This document shows positions 9,641 to 19,555 of a stretch of DNA of 64,000 nt, in pieces. The position numbers and the translations under genes are program-made. The stretch comes from Macrothele yani (Eukaryota > Arthropoda > Arachnida > Araneae > Macrothelidae), in assembly GCA_039090855.1 (NCBI GenBank), contig CM077023.1, positions 85,969,127 to 86,033,126 of the forward strand, read 5' to 3'. Each line of letters starts with the position of its first letter. The stretch's first letter is position 1. A model generated the notes under the pieces. The model saw only the letters and a list, made by a program, of their open reading frames with translations, was not told where the DNA came from and made no database searches.

Positions 9641-11200
9641 TAGTTGAGAAACGGCAAATTCGTACCCGGGAGATTGGTATCCTCCTGTTGCTACGACGTT
9701 ACGGAGGTATATACAAATTGCATGGGTAACAAATTTCCGTAAATTTGTAGATCTTTTAAAGCTATGGTGTTCGGTAAAACCATAGAATTATAGTAATACT
9801 GATTCTAATTCAGAAAAGAGGGTGGGGTAGGTTTCATTTTTCCCCTTTTGGGAAAGCGAAATTGAAGAGGATTGTCAGCAAATTTGAATCGACTGTGCTG
9901 ATATTCATAAGGCTTGCATAATAAGTTAAAGCTTGTAGAATTGCGTTTTCACACCTACACAAAACATTAATTAATGGGCCCATTGGCCTTTCCAGCAATT
10001 CTCGACCCGCCGATTCTTAACGTTTATATAACAAATCAAGTTACAAATAATGTTGCTCCTTTGCTCGGTCACGAAACATTAACTGCAAGACAGTAGGCCT
10101 AGGCCTTTCTAGCAATTTTCAATCTGCCGAGCTCAGATTCTGAAAGTTTACATAGCAAGTCAAGGTTATATAGTATTGCACCCTTACTTAGGCACAAAAC
10201 ATTAATAAATAGGCCCTAAAACTGTTAAAAAGGCCTGGACGAAAGGCCTATGAAATAATATTTAGCGCCTAGGTAAAATCGCAGTGTTATTAAATTGATT
10301 TGATGTGTAAACGTTGTGCATATGACATCGGTAGAATAAAAAACTTTAAAAGAGCCTATGCCTAGGACATACGAATTAATATTTAATGCCTAAGTAAAAG
10401 CGCAATATTAGTAACTTGACTTGATGTGCAAACGTTGTTAATATGACATCGGTAGAATAAAAACTGGTAAAAAGGCCTAGCCCTAAGGCCTATGAATTAA
10501 TATTTAGTGCCTAAGTAAAAGAACAATTCTATTGGCTTGATACGTAAACGTTATGAATATGAAGTCGAAGGATTAAAAACTGTTAAAAAGGCCTAAGTCT
10601 AGGGCCTCTGAATTAATTAAGTAAAAGTGAAATATTGACATGTTATGTAAATATTTAGTACCTAAGTAAAAGCGCACCGTTATTAAAAAATCCCACGTTA
10701 CCATCCTTTCTGAACACAGCATGAGTCATGTTGTAATATGTTGTTTCGTCGAACACTTTAGTTTTAAAAAAATGTACTAAGCTACGACATATTATTCCTT
10801 CAAATTAAAGTACAATGCTCGCTTGGCTTACAATAGAACGTTTTCTCGTAATTTGTTTGGAGTTCCCAATTCTTTGTTGGACTTTATATACCATTTTATA
10901 TCAGTAGGAATCTCCTATACCATTTTATGCCACTATAAAAACTCCTACACTTTGGCAAATCTCGTACGAAATGCAATTTGTGTGCGTTTCCTTATATGTA
11001 AAGGCGTAGAGTTTTCCGCGGTGTGTTTTCGTAGCGGCGGGTGAACGTATAGGAGTTTCCTCCAAAAGAACAGCTATACGCAACGACAATCACCAAAGAG
11101 GAATAATCTTCCGTTAATGCAATTTGTTTATGCCTCGTAACGTCGGAGCAACAGAAGGGGACCAATCTCCCTGGTACGACTTTTCTAAAATTCAATTTTA
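9640..11200. mobile_element. Foldback-like element FB-B
   Basis: The segment 9652-9745 (AATTCGTACCCGGGAGATTG, CGACGTTACGG, ATATACAAATTGCAT) is repeated in inverted orientation at about 11110-11190. The interior holds inverted 121-bp satellite units. At 10795-10880 lies the conserved block also present in FB-A, FB-D and FB-E (TTAAAGTACAAT, GCTTGGCTTAC, GAACGTTTTCTCG, TTTGTTTGGAGTTCCCAATT), but only on one side. No transposase is seen. The asymmetry suggests internal deletion or recombination. Confidence 0.6.
9960..10690. repeat. 121-bp satellite in inverted arrangement
   Basis: To the right of about 10215 the unit TATTTAGTGCCTAAGTAAAA, GCGCAATATTA, ACTTGACTTGATGTG, GACATCGGTAGAATAAAAAC is repeated. 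The ATTTARYGCC landmark falls at 10260, 10381 and 10502, exactly 121 bp apart, followed by a shortened copy near 10610-10660. To the left (9960-10215) the same unit runs in reverse complement. The same satellite occurs at 13530-13760, 18650-19040 and 46850-47210, each time inside a foldback-like element. Confidence 0.85.
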
Positions 11201-11211
11201 GGAAAATACCG

Positions 11212-11575
11212 CGATTGCTTCAATTTGTGAAATAATTTACGAAGTTGAAAGCAAAAAATTTATCGGAAAAGTTAGAAGTGGTGAAGATGATGCAAAATCC
11301 TGAAATTCGGGCATTAAAACTGAACAGGAGAGGATGAAACTGCATGGATACGAGTTTGCCGGGTATCAATCTCTCGGGATTCGATTGCTTCAATTTATGA
11401 AATAATTTACGAATTTAAAGAACAAAATTGTATCGGAATACTTAGGAGGGTGAAGATGATGTTAAAACCTGAAGTTCAGATATTAAAATTGAACAGGAAG
11501 AGATGAAACTGCATGTGTATCAATTTGAAGGGTACCAGTTTGCCGGGTACCAATCTCCCAGGATCCGCGTAGTTT
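11212..11575. repeat. Two-copy 180-bp tandem repeat
   Basis: CGATTGCTTCAATTTRTGAA starts at 11212 and 11392, exactly 180 bp apart. Shared internal landmarks are GGTGAAGATGATG, AACAGGA and GATGAAACTGCATG, ending with GTTTGCCGGGTAYCAATCTC. The second copy gains a short extra GGGTACCAGTTTGCC segment. No function is evident. Confidence 0.8.
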
Positions 11576-12715
11576 GGAAAACATACAGTAATTCCCCTCG
11601 TTGTTAGCAACATTTTTTATTTTTCAGGTGTGTGTGATGTATGTCTTTCTGTCTGTTTGTCTTCCCCTTTTCTGTGTCCGAGCTACTGTCGATAAATCAC
11701 AAGAAAATCCAGGACTAAATCAGTAGATATAATAGATGAAATCAAAATTTTAATTTGTTGCCTGGTAATGCGTTGTTAATAAAAGTAAGTTCTGTGAAGG
11801 CTGAAAAGGCATCATCATGACCACAGTAAATTCTCATGCCGTAAACTCGCCCTCCCCACGTTACATACGAACTTCTATATGTTTGTGTTTGTACTGCCAT
11901 TGTTCAAAGGCGTTACATGATACTGTTTTCCGAAAATGTATCAAGTGCCAGTTACGTGTGTTCTTCCCATGTTCGACGAATATCCAGGATTCTGATTTGT
12001 ACAGCCGGCTTACATTATGAATAGCAACTATACATATATTACAGTAATGCATACAACCGTGAAATTTGACTGAAGTTCCGTAGGTAAATATCAGTTGAAC
12101 AGATGCGCAGGGGAGATGTTGCCCAATGGTGGGAAAATTTTCACCCTCAACCTGATGGCAGGCGTGAGGGGCGCAAAAGGAAGCTGAATTAAGACTGTGA
12201 TAAGTGCTTTCAACAAACGTGATTCTTCTCTTTCTAGAAGGATTACATACGGGCCAAACACGACTGAATGAATATTCATGGTCTAAAGTTTTTTTTTTTT
12301 TTTTTTGTTTCCCATCTGCACGTTATTGAAGCATCTCAAAAGATTTATCATTTGGGAAACGAATGCAGAGATTATGAACATCAAAGTAAATAGCGAGATA
12401 AATGTATGCAGTTAAAGCGAAACGGGGATCTTCACGCAAACGCATGAGATCACCAGTTTCCTTTAGAAATGAATTAAATTTTGTGTACTATTTCTTAAAA
12501 AAACATAAAACATCGAACATAAAAATTAACAGCTTAATAATATTTTTAAAGCATTTACTATTACCAAGATTAATTCATTCAACTGAATAAATATCCGCGG
12601 TCTTGATTGATTCTCAGAAGATGGCACATTGAAAATACGAGTAGATATTTAAATGAACTGCATGAAGTTAAACAAAATATTTTTTTCTTTTCAAAGTAAT
12701 GCAGTTTCAGGAGTT
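11576..12715. other. Non-coding stretch
   Basis: Only short frames are present on both strands, with no coding signature. There is an almost pure T run of about 22 bp at roughly 12288-12307. No transposon ends are recognised. Confidence 0.5.
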
Positions 12716-13955
12716 TAGGACATTTGGGCACCGGACTTTTGGGCACCGGACATTTGGGCACCCGGACATTTTGGCACAAATCTTTAGGGACCGTACAAAA
12801 ATTGCCGTTTCTTGGCGCTGTGAGGGAAATTGAATGGATAAAACGTTTTCAGTAAGACAAACGACAATTATAATTGAATTTAAAAAAAATATTACAATGC
12901 ACAAATTTTGAAGATGACAATACGTCTTTTTGGGTGTAAATATGACGCATAATATCCGAAAACTTGGCAATTTCGTCGTCCTGGATCCGGATTACATAGC
13001 TCATAATCATGAATATAGATTACATCATATTCATGATTACATAGCACCAAGGGCGCCCATGCCCCCCACCCCCCGCCTTTAAATTAGCCAAATTTTTGAT
13101 AAATTTAAAACACTAAAACAGACGAAACCTTCTTTTAAATGTTTGACAACCTTGAAGGAGGTAAGGATTTTTTTAGCCCCCCCGCGCCACGTTTTCAGAG
13201 TAGGCACGAGCGCTCAGATGATGTGTCGAGTTGTAGCTTGTAATTGCTGAAAATCTCCCGATCGGACGAGAAATGTTTCATATTTTACACTTTTAGTATT
13301 ACCCCCCCTCCGGGCAGGTTTGCTCAGTAGTTTCATGCCCTGAGATAATGTCTTCAGTTGTAGTTTGTAAATGCTGAAAATCTCCCGATCGGACGAGAAA
13401 TACTTCATGTTTTACACTTTTGATATCCCCCATCCCCCACCCCCGACAGGTTTGATGAGTAGGCACATGCCCTTAAATAATCTATCGAGTTGTAGCTTGT
13501 AAATGTTGAAAATCTCCCGATTGGACGATAAACTTTAGAACAAAAACTGTTAAAAAGGCCTAGGGTCTATAAATTAATATTTAATGCTTAAGTAAAAGCG
13601 CAACGCTATTAATTTGATTATCGTAAGCGTTATGAATATGACATCGGTAGAAAAAAGACTGTCAGAAGGGCCTACGAATGAGGCAAAGTATTTTAGTGTC
13701 TAATTAAGTAAAAGACAAATATTAATAACTTGACATGTTATGTAAATATTTAGTGCCTAAGTAACTTACGGCGAGCATTTTCTCGGTCAAACTCTTACTA
13801 TTGGGCCAAGAAACGGCAATTGTTATACGGCCCCTTAAACATTTGTGCCCAAAAGTCCGGGTGTCCAAATGTCCGGGTGCCAAAATGTCCGGGTGCCAAA
13901 ATGTCCGGGTGCCCAAATGTCCGGTGCCCAAATGTCCGGTGCCCAAATGTCCGCC
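12716..13955. mobile_element. Foldback-like element FB-C (CCAAATGTCCGG arrays)
   Basis: Left end: a short array of GGACATTTGGGCACC units (about 12717-12776), then GACCGTACAAAAATTGCCGT and TTCTTGG (about 12784-12818), then GAAATTGAATGGATAAAACG. Right end, inverted: AAGAAACGGCAATTGTTATA with CGGCCCCTTAAACATTTGTG (about 13809-13848), then an array of GTGCCCAAATGTCCG units to about 13953. Inside are two different satellites. The 13195-13530 copies match the inner repeat of FB-F, and 13530-13760 match the 121-bp satellite of FB-B, FB-D and FB-E. It therefore looks chimaeric. Confidence 0.75.
13195..13530 (-). repeat. Inner tandem repeat shared with FB-F
   Basis: Three successive copies of a unit with GAGTTGTAGCTTGTAAATG, CTGAAAATCTCCCGATCGGA, CGAGAAATRYTTCATRTTTT and a C-rich run. 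The spacing is about 130-137 bp. The same unit makes up 58.9-59.8 kb. The C-rich run changes length from copy to copy. Confidence 0.8.
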
Positions 13956-14395
13956 CAGTCTTTCAGACAGAAATTCGTAAATATGTCTCAATTTCTTAAT
14001 GATTATGAGATATAAGTGAATTTTTTTGTGCACACCACTTGCTCAAGTAGGAAGAAATATAGGAACACTATAATTTTCAACGCAGCTCAATTTCATTGCT
14101 TTAAAAGGGAATGTGCCCAAATGTCCGGGTGCCCAAATGTCCGGTGCCCAAATGTCCGAACCCCGCCCAAATGTCCGCCCCTGCTTTCAGACAGAAAATC
14201 GTAAATATGTCTCAATTTCTTAATGATTATGAGATGTAAGTGAAAAAATTTTTGTGCACACCACTTGCTCAAGTAGGGAGAAATATAAGAACACCATAAT
14301 TTTTAACGCAGCGCAATTTCATTGCTTTAAAAGGGAATGTGCCAAAATGTCCTGGTGCCCAAAAGGCCGGTGCCCAAATGTCCGAACCCCAGTTT
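13950..14395. repeat. 224-bp tandem duplication, each ending in a 15-bp array
   Basis: TTTCAGACAGAAA begins at 13961 and 14185, 224 bp apart. Both copies carry AAATATGTCTCAATTTCTTA, CACCACTTGCTCAAGTAGG and CATTGCTTTAAAAGGGAATG, then three or four units of GTGCCCAAATGTCCG type. A related flank lies at 60115-60258 before another array. This segment is therefore part of the dispersed element family and not random flanking DNA. Confidence 0.8.
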
Positions 14396-14975
14396 GAGTG
14401 GTAAGAAAAGCGAAGGATTTTTTTGTTTGTTGTTGTTGCTGCTGTTGTTGTTAGTGATAATTTGGGAAACCCCAACGCCCGATTTTATGGCACCTATTAT
14501 AAGTGTTAAAAAGAAGGCACGCGCATGTATGAATTGTTCAGAGTTCCACATGCAGGACTGTTTGTTTTAAGGAGTTTATAGGAAAACTGGTCAGATACAC
14601 TTTAGGGGGCCGTATGAAAACCTCTCTTTATTGGGCACTTTTCCTGTGTTCGGTTTTCAGAACTCGGGTTGTGATCTCTGACAACAAGATACAAGACTCA
14701 TTACGTACCCTACGTTCTGTGGGCAAAAATGCAGTGACCGTATTTGCAATGTTTTATTAATTTCTTTTTCTGTAAACTTCATTCTTCACCAGTTTGATGC
14801 ATGGTATGATAATTTAAGATAACTTAAAACAATCATTACTTTTTTTTGTTTTCTGTTGTTGTTCTTTAACTGGGAACTGGTCATGAAGATAAAAGAAAAA
14901 CTCATCGCGAATAGTTCCGTAATCTTTCCTTTCCCGTTAATTTTTTTGTTTCTTTTTTTAAATATGTAACAGCTA
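14396..14975. other. Non-coding stretch with one isolated core
   Basis: At about 14600-14625 AGGGGGCCGTATGAAAACC resembles a single copy of the dispersed GGGGCCGTATAAAAATTGC core. A (TTG)n-like run lies near 14427-14453. Nothing else is recognised. Confidence 0.5.
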
Positions 14976-14977
14976 AA

Positions 14978-15436
14978 ATGAAGTATTTCATTCTCCTTTA
15001 TTTTTCAATTGAAGATGAAAGTTTCAGTTTTCAAGGAAAATGCAGTCAGGTAAATAATCATGAACAAATGTCTAGGTTAGCGATCATTGTGGAGCTTATT
15101 CGGTTGTACATAAAAATGGAATGTTGTGAATTTGCTTACTGCTGTAAAGCGACGGAAAACTTCCAGGTGCTGGGACAAGTGTTGACCGAAGACCATGATA
15201 GCCTGGTAAAAGAAATACAGATCTCCAAAGTTGGTAAGAATTAGGATGTTATTCAACGAAATGCTGCCATTTCTGCACAGCATCAAGAAGTTTTAGGATT
15301 GATTAAAGTGCCCTCCCCAAATGTGGCAACAGTTTTACCGGTTTGGAAGAGCGTAATATTTATTCAGTATGAACAGTTGCTCAAAGAAATAAAATTAAAT
15401 CTTAAAATTTTTGAACTAGATTTACCCGTAGAATGA
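14978..15436 (+). pseudogene. Unrecognised reading frame, 152 codons with one TAG
   Basis: From the ATG at 14978 the frame runs 88 codons to a TAG at 15242. It then stays open for another 63 codons to TGA at 15434. I do not recognise the product. The N-terminal part is KYFILLYFSIEDESFSF-like, followed by charged, helix-prone sequence (LGQVLTEDHDSLVKEIQISK and, after the stop, QYEQLLKEIKLNLKIFEL). A pyrimidine tract ending in AACAG lies just before the ATG and would suit a splice acceptor. CAG/GTAAAT at about 15048 would suit a donor, so part of this could be an exon. It may be a decayed gene, an exon pair or chance. An open stretch this long with one stop is unusual for such AT-rich DNA. Confidence 0.25.
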
Positions 15437-15536
15437 ATGCGACCGTACTAAGGTAGTTGGATGGATAAAGAAGTTCTAATTGTTTGTATGACATGCAAAC
15501 AAAAACGTTAACAGATATCAACTGTATAATGTATAA

Positions 15537-15598
15537 TTTTCTGGGGTATTTTCTCCGGGGGTATTTTTTCCTGGGGGTGTTTTTACCTACATCCTTAT
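15537..15598 (+). repeat. Short array of GGGGTATTTTYTCC units
   Basis: Three or four units of about 16-18 bp: TGGGGTATTTTCTCCGG, GGGTATTTTTTCCTG, GGGTGTTTTTACC. They follow the same GG-N7-TCC skeleton as the other dispersed arrays, so this is probably a further version of the unit. No core or inverted partner is seen here. Confidence 0.5.
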
Positions 15599-15635
15599 TT
15601 TCACGGTTCCGCATCCAATAGTTTGAAAATTGCGT

Positions 15636-15860
15636 GGCCGCCTTGGTATCCGCGTGTTCTGAGGTGCTGACCTCTGACCATTCTTCCGAGATAGGCCCGA
15701 GTTCGGGTCTCGCATGAGGCATGAGTGGTGCGTCTGCCCGAAAGCACTGGCTCTGCCCTCTTCCTGGAACCAGTGGCCCCAAATTAAAGACGGGCGGTCG
15801 CTTTTGGAGTTCCTCGTGGCGGTCGTTAACCCACGAAATAAAACAGAACAAAAAAAATTT
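15636..15860 (+). mobile_element. tRNA-derived SINE, diverged
   Basis: The head GGCCGCCTTGGTATCCGCG, a B-box-like GAGTTCGGGTCTC, then the body AAAGCACTGGCTCTG, TGGAACCAGTGGCCC, GACGGGCGGTCGC and GGCGGTCGTTAACC, and a short A-rich tail. This is the same family as the copy at 4733 but with many substitutions. No target duplication can be made out. Confidence 0.8.
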
Positions 15861-16860
15861 GAGTTTACTTTTATGTATTTTAACAGCTCTTCTAGCAACA
15901 TTTCACGATGAAAAATTTCAGTTGCGTTACTTCTTTTTAATGTTCGCAAAGTATTTTCTCCTGTAGACATTAGTCATTTTCAGCACTTTCAGTTGACACA
16001 AGCTGCAATTTTTTCTCCAGAAGATCTCTTCCGCTAATCTCTTTCTAAGTAGTTTTACGTTCACAACCAAATATACTTTGATCCAAGTTTCCCTGATATA
16101 AACGAGAACTTTGCAGCATCGGGGGGGGGGGATATGGGTCGAGATGTGTAAATAAAAATGATTCCATTGAGAAAGGAGAGGGCTCTTACTTAGAGCGTAT
16201 TTCAGCCCGTAGGATATACATGAGATCATGTGCGTGGTTACTATGCCTAAGTTAACTCATTAATATAACAGAAGAAATTAGGTTAACACTGACAGCTCGA
16301 TTTACAGTGAGATCTGCTATTCCTCTAGGTTGTTCCAATTTTGCGCCTGTTCTCTTAGTTATATTGACAAGGATATATATATCACAAGGCATGAGTGTTT
16401 CGTAAATGAAAGAGATCTTTTTGTTAAGCGAGTAATAAGTCACGGTGGCTTGTATTGTTGTTCTTGGTGTGACAGAGCACCTGTAGATAGAAAGCAATGC
16501 GCGCGAACATCAACAATGACTTGCAATTGCTCCCGAGAGACAGTAAATACAGAAGTCCCTTTTTCGTGATATATGGTGCGCCAGGTGGTATCTTAATTAC
16601 TTGTTTATTGCGCCCTGCAGCAAAGGGAGACTCATCCCCGCACACAGTGGAAATAGGTGCAAAGTGGGGAAAACAAAAGCGCGGTACCTCGATGTCTGTC
16701 CTTCACTGTTTTCAGGAGAAGAGGACGGGGAATACTTATTTCCAAAGTGTCATTTTGAGAGCTGCGTGTATATTGTTCTTATTGTACCAGAACCGGAAGG
16801 GAGGACGCTAATTATGCCAAGAGAGAAAATGACATACAAAGCGTAGGGGACGGGAAAATC
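15861..16860. other. Non-coding, partly GC-richer stretch
   Basis: A G run of about ten lies at 16121-16130. From about 16440 to 16860 the sequence is less AT-rich, with open frames of 60-104 codons on both strands that show no family resemblance. It could be a regulatory patch or a decayed repeat, and I cannot assign it. Confidence 0.4.
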
Positions 16861-18234
16861 GGTAGCACGTCGGTTGAGTTAATGGTCAACAGATGGCAGT
16901 TACAGTCTTGAAGTTACACGAAACCGCTCGAAGAGTTCTTGTCATTAAGATACAGATGCAGTTCAATTACGTTGAACCACGTTTTAACCACAAATACTGA
17001 AAGCGGTTCATTAGTACTACATCGACAAAAAAAAAAAAAAAAAAAAAAAAAAGTAGTAATAATTTAAAAAGAAAGTTAAAGATCATTCGATGTTTATTAA
17101 TTAACTTGAAGGAAATGGGAAACGGAAAAAAAATGCTGGAAGAGAGTTGCCGTACACATAATAGTCATGAAGCAATGTAAAAACCAGTTCAAGACTGAAA
17201 AATGAAATTTATTGAACTTATTAATGGTAAATCAACGCAAACCTTCTGCCAAAAAGTTTATAAAACATCCTTAGGGAGATTTTCGTGCCATTTAATCTGA
17301 AGTTTAAAGAAAAATGAGAAAAAATTAACAGAACATATTCGACATCATTTATAACTCGCACTGCGAATGACGTAAAAAATTACGGAATGGATGAATTATA
17401 TCTGAAACCCAATTTTGAGAAATGCAACTCTCTGAGTTTAATGCATTCACTTGAGTTTAGGACAAGTGGACACAGGCCACAAACACTTTGGGGGGCCATA
17501 TAAATGTTGCACTTTCTTAGCCATTTTATGTACACAACAAAAATATGAGAGGGATCTTAAGGAAACGTCCAAAAGATTTTAAATACACCACTATTAATTA
17601 AGAAAATGACAAAATCGTACAAATCCGTGAAAGTGATGTATAGCGAAAAATATTTTATTGTGCCAAGCCTTCGCCTTCCAACAGGTGGCTTTATCAAGGC
17701 GAACTTAAACTAGAATAACGATCCGTTTGGAGTCTAAAATCAAACAATATCATTGATTTTATTGATTTCAAAGCAAATTTTTATCATCTATGAATCTCTT
17801 GTTTGTTTATTTCATTGCTCTTTCCCACGAATAGTCTGTTACTCCACCTGTCTGTCTTTTCATATCAACACTATTAGCTGCTATCCAAAAGATTCGATTT
17901 TAATGCAAATTTTCGTCACCTTTTCCTTAGTCATTCATTTATTTATTACATGCTATTTTCACCGAACTACCTTTCCATCCGTCTGTCGTCCGATCTTACT
18001 AACATTCTTGCGCACCACCGCACAGAACGTCTAATTTTAAAAACAAATTTTTGTACTTATTTCATTTTCTTTTCATTCGTCTATCTGTTCGTTCTTACTA
18101 ACACACGTTGATGCCACTTATATATAATGGCCTGATATTAAAACCAAATTTTTGCCCTCCCCCCCCCTACTCTCAATAATTCTGATGTTTATTTATTTCA
18201 TTTTTCTTCTCTGCGAACTGTATATCTTTCCGGT
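16861..18234. other. Non-coding stretch with core copy and poly-A
   Basis: A run of 26 A lies at 17027-17052. At about 17470-17515 GGCCACAAACACTTT, GGGGGGCCATATAAATGTTGC is an isolated copy of the array-exit and core motif. At 17650-17705 lies TTCGCCTTCCAACAGGTGGC with TTTATCAAGGCG, which on the minus strand resembles a stretch inside the hairpin insertion at 36.6-36.8 kb. No gene is seen. Confidence 0.5.
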
Positions 18235-19555
18235 TGGTGGAAGACCGCCACACAGGAAAACTGCCACACATCTTTCAGCAACTTAGAAAACTGCCACACA
18301 ACGGAAAACCGCCACACAAGAAAACATTAAGGGGCAGGGTACAAATTGCTATTCCTCCGAAGAACACTTTGAATGTGTGGCAGTTTTCTGGTGTGGCACT
18401 TTTCCAAGTTTCCGAATTATGTGTGGCAGTTTCCCAAGGTGCCTAACGATGGTAAGGAGCTCATTTGTTTGTCGGAATTTTCATGTCGGTTCATGCTTAG
18501 GGCAACTGGTCACAGAAGTTCGAGGGGGGGGGGGGGTATAAAGATTACCGTTTCCTGGCCTATATTGAGAATTGAATTGGAAACTCCAAACAAATTTCGA
18601 GAAAACGTTCTATGTAAGCCAAGCGAAAATTGCTATGTTCAGGAAAGGACAATAAGGTGGGATTTTTTAATAACGCTGCACTTTTACTTAGGCCCTAAAT
18701 ATTTACATAACATGTCAAATTTGTAATATTTTTCTTTTACTTAATTAATTCATAGGCCCTACACCTCGGACTTTTTAACAGCTTTTAATCCGCCGACTTC
18801 ATATTCATAACGCTTACGTATTAAATCAAGTCAATAGCTTTTACTTAGGCACTAAATATTAAAGTCATAGGCCACAGACATAGGCCTTTTTAACAGTTTT
18901 TATTCTACCAGTGTCATATTCACAACATTTACACATCAAATCAAGTTAATAACATTGCGCTTTTATTTAGGCACGAAATATTTATTCACAGACCCTAGGC
19001 CTAGGCTTAGGCCTAAGTAAAAGTGCCGCGTTATTTAAAAATCCCACCTTATTGTCCTTTCGTGAACACAGCAATTTTTGCTTGGCTTACATAGAACGTT
19101 TTCTTGAAATTTGTTTGGAGTTTCCAATTCAATTCTCAATATAGGCCACGAAACGGTAATCTTTATACCCCCTCCCCTCCCCTCCCCTCGAACTTCTGTG
19201 GCCAGTTGCCCTAAGCATGAACCGACATGAAAATTCCGACAAACAGAAGAGCTCCTTCCCATCGTTAGGCACCTTGGGAAACTGCCACACATAATTCGGA
19301 AACTTGGAAAAGTGCCACACCAGAAAACTGCCACACATTCAAAGTGTTCTTCGGAGGAATAGCAATTTGTACCCTGCCCCTTAATGAAAAGCGTGTGGCA
19401 GTTTTCCTGTGTGGCAATCTTCCGGTATGGCAGTTTTCTTGTGTGGCAGTTTTCCTGTGTGGGAGTTTTCCTGTGTGGCAATCTTCCGGTATGGCAGTTT
19501 TCTTGTGTGGCAGTTTTCCTGTGTGGGAGTTTTCCTGTGTGGCGGTTTACAGTGA
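18235..19555. mobile_element. Foldback-like palindrome FB-D (GGCAGTTTTCCT arrays)
   Basis: The left arm (about 18238-18660) and right arm (about 19030-19555) are inverted copies. The stretch 18353-18452 pairs almost base for base with 19259-19358 (CCGAAGAACACTTTGAATG through GGTGCCTAACGATGG). Each arm carries, from outside in, an array of GTGTGGCAGTTTTCCT units, CTTAGGGCAACTGG, a G-rich run, TATAAAGATTACCGTTTC, AACTCCAAACAAATTTCGAG and ATGTAAGCCAAG. The centre (18660-19030) is the 121-bp satellite. No transposase is present, so the element is non-autonomous. The high arm identity points to recent arm homogenisation or recent activity (inference). Confidence 0.8.
19393..19552 (+). repeat. 16-bp array with a perfect 64-bp higher-order repeat
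   Basis: Ten consecutive 16-bp units. Units two to five (19409-19472) are repeated without change as units six to nine (19473-19536). The four-unit period consists of GTGTGGCAATCTTCCG, GTATGGCAGTTTTCTT, GTGTGGCAGTTTTCCT and GTGTGGGAGTTTTCCT. An unchanged multi-unit period implies a recent duplication within the array. Confidence 0.9.

Noticed and set aside
16497..16846. 104- and 81-codon overlapping frames
   Set aside because: Comparable frames lie on both strands and no domain is recognisable. Only the slightly higher GC content keeps them open.
19393..19552. Regular short repeats suggestive of a CRISPR array
   Set aside because: The units are head to tail with no spacers, several similar arrays exist in inverted pairs, and the DNA is clearly animal.
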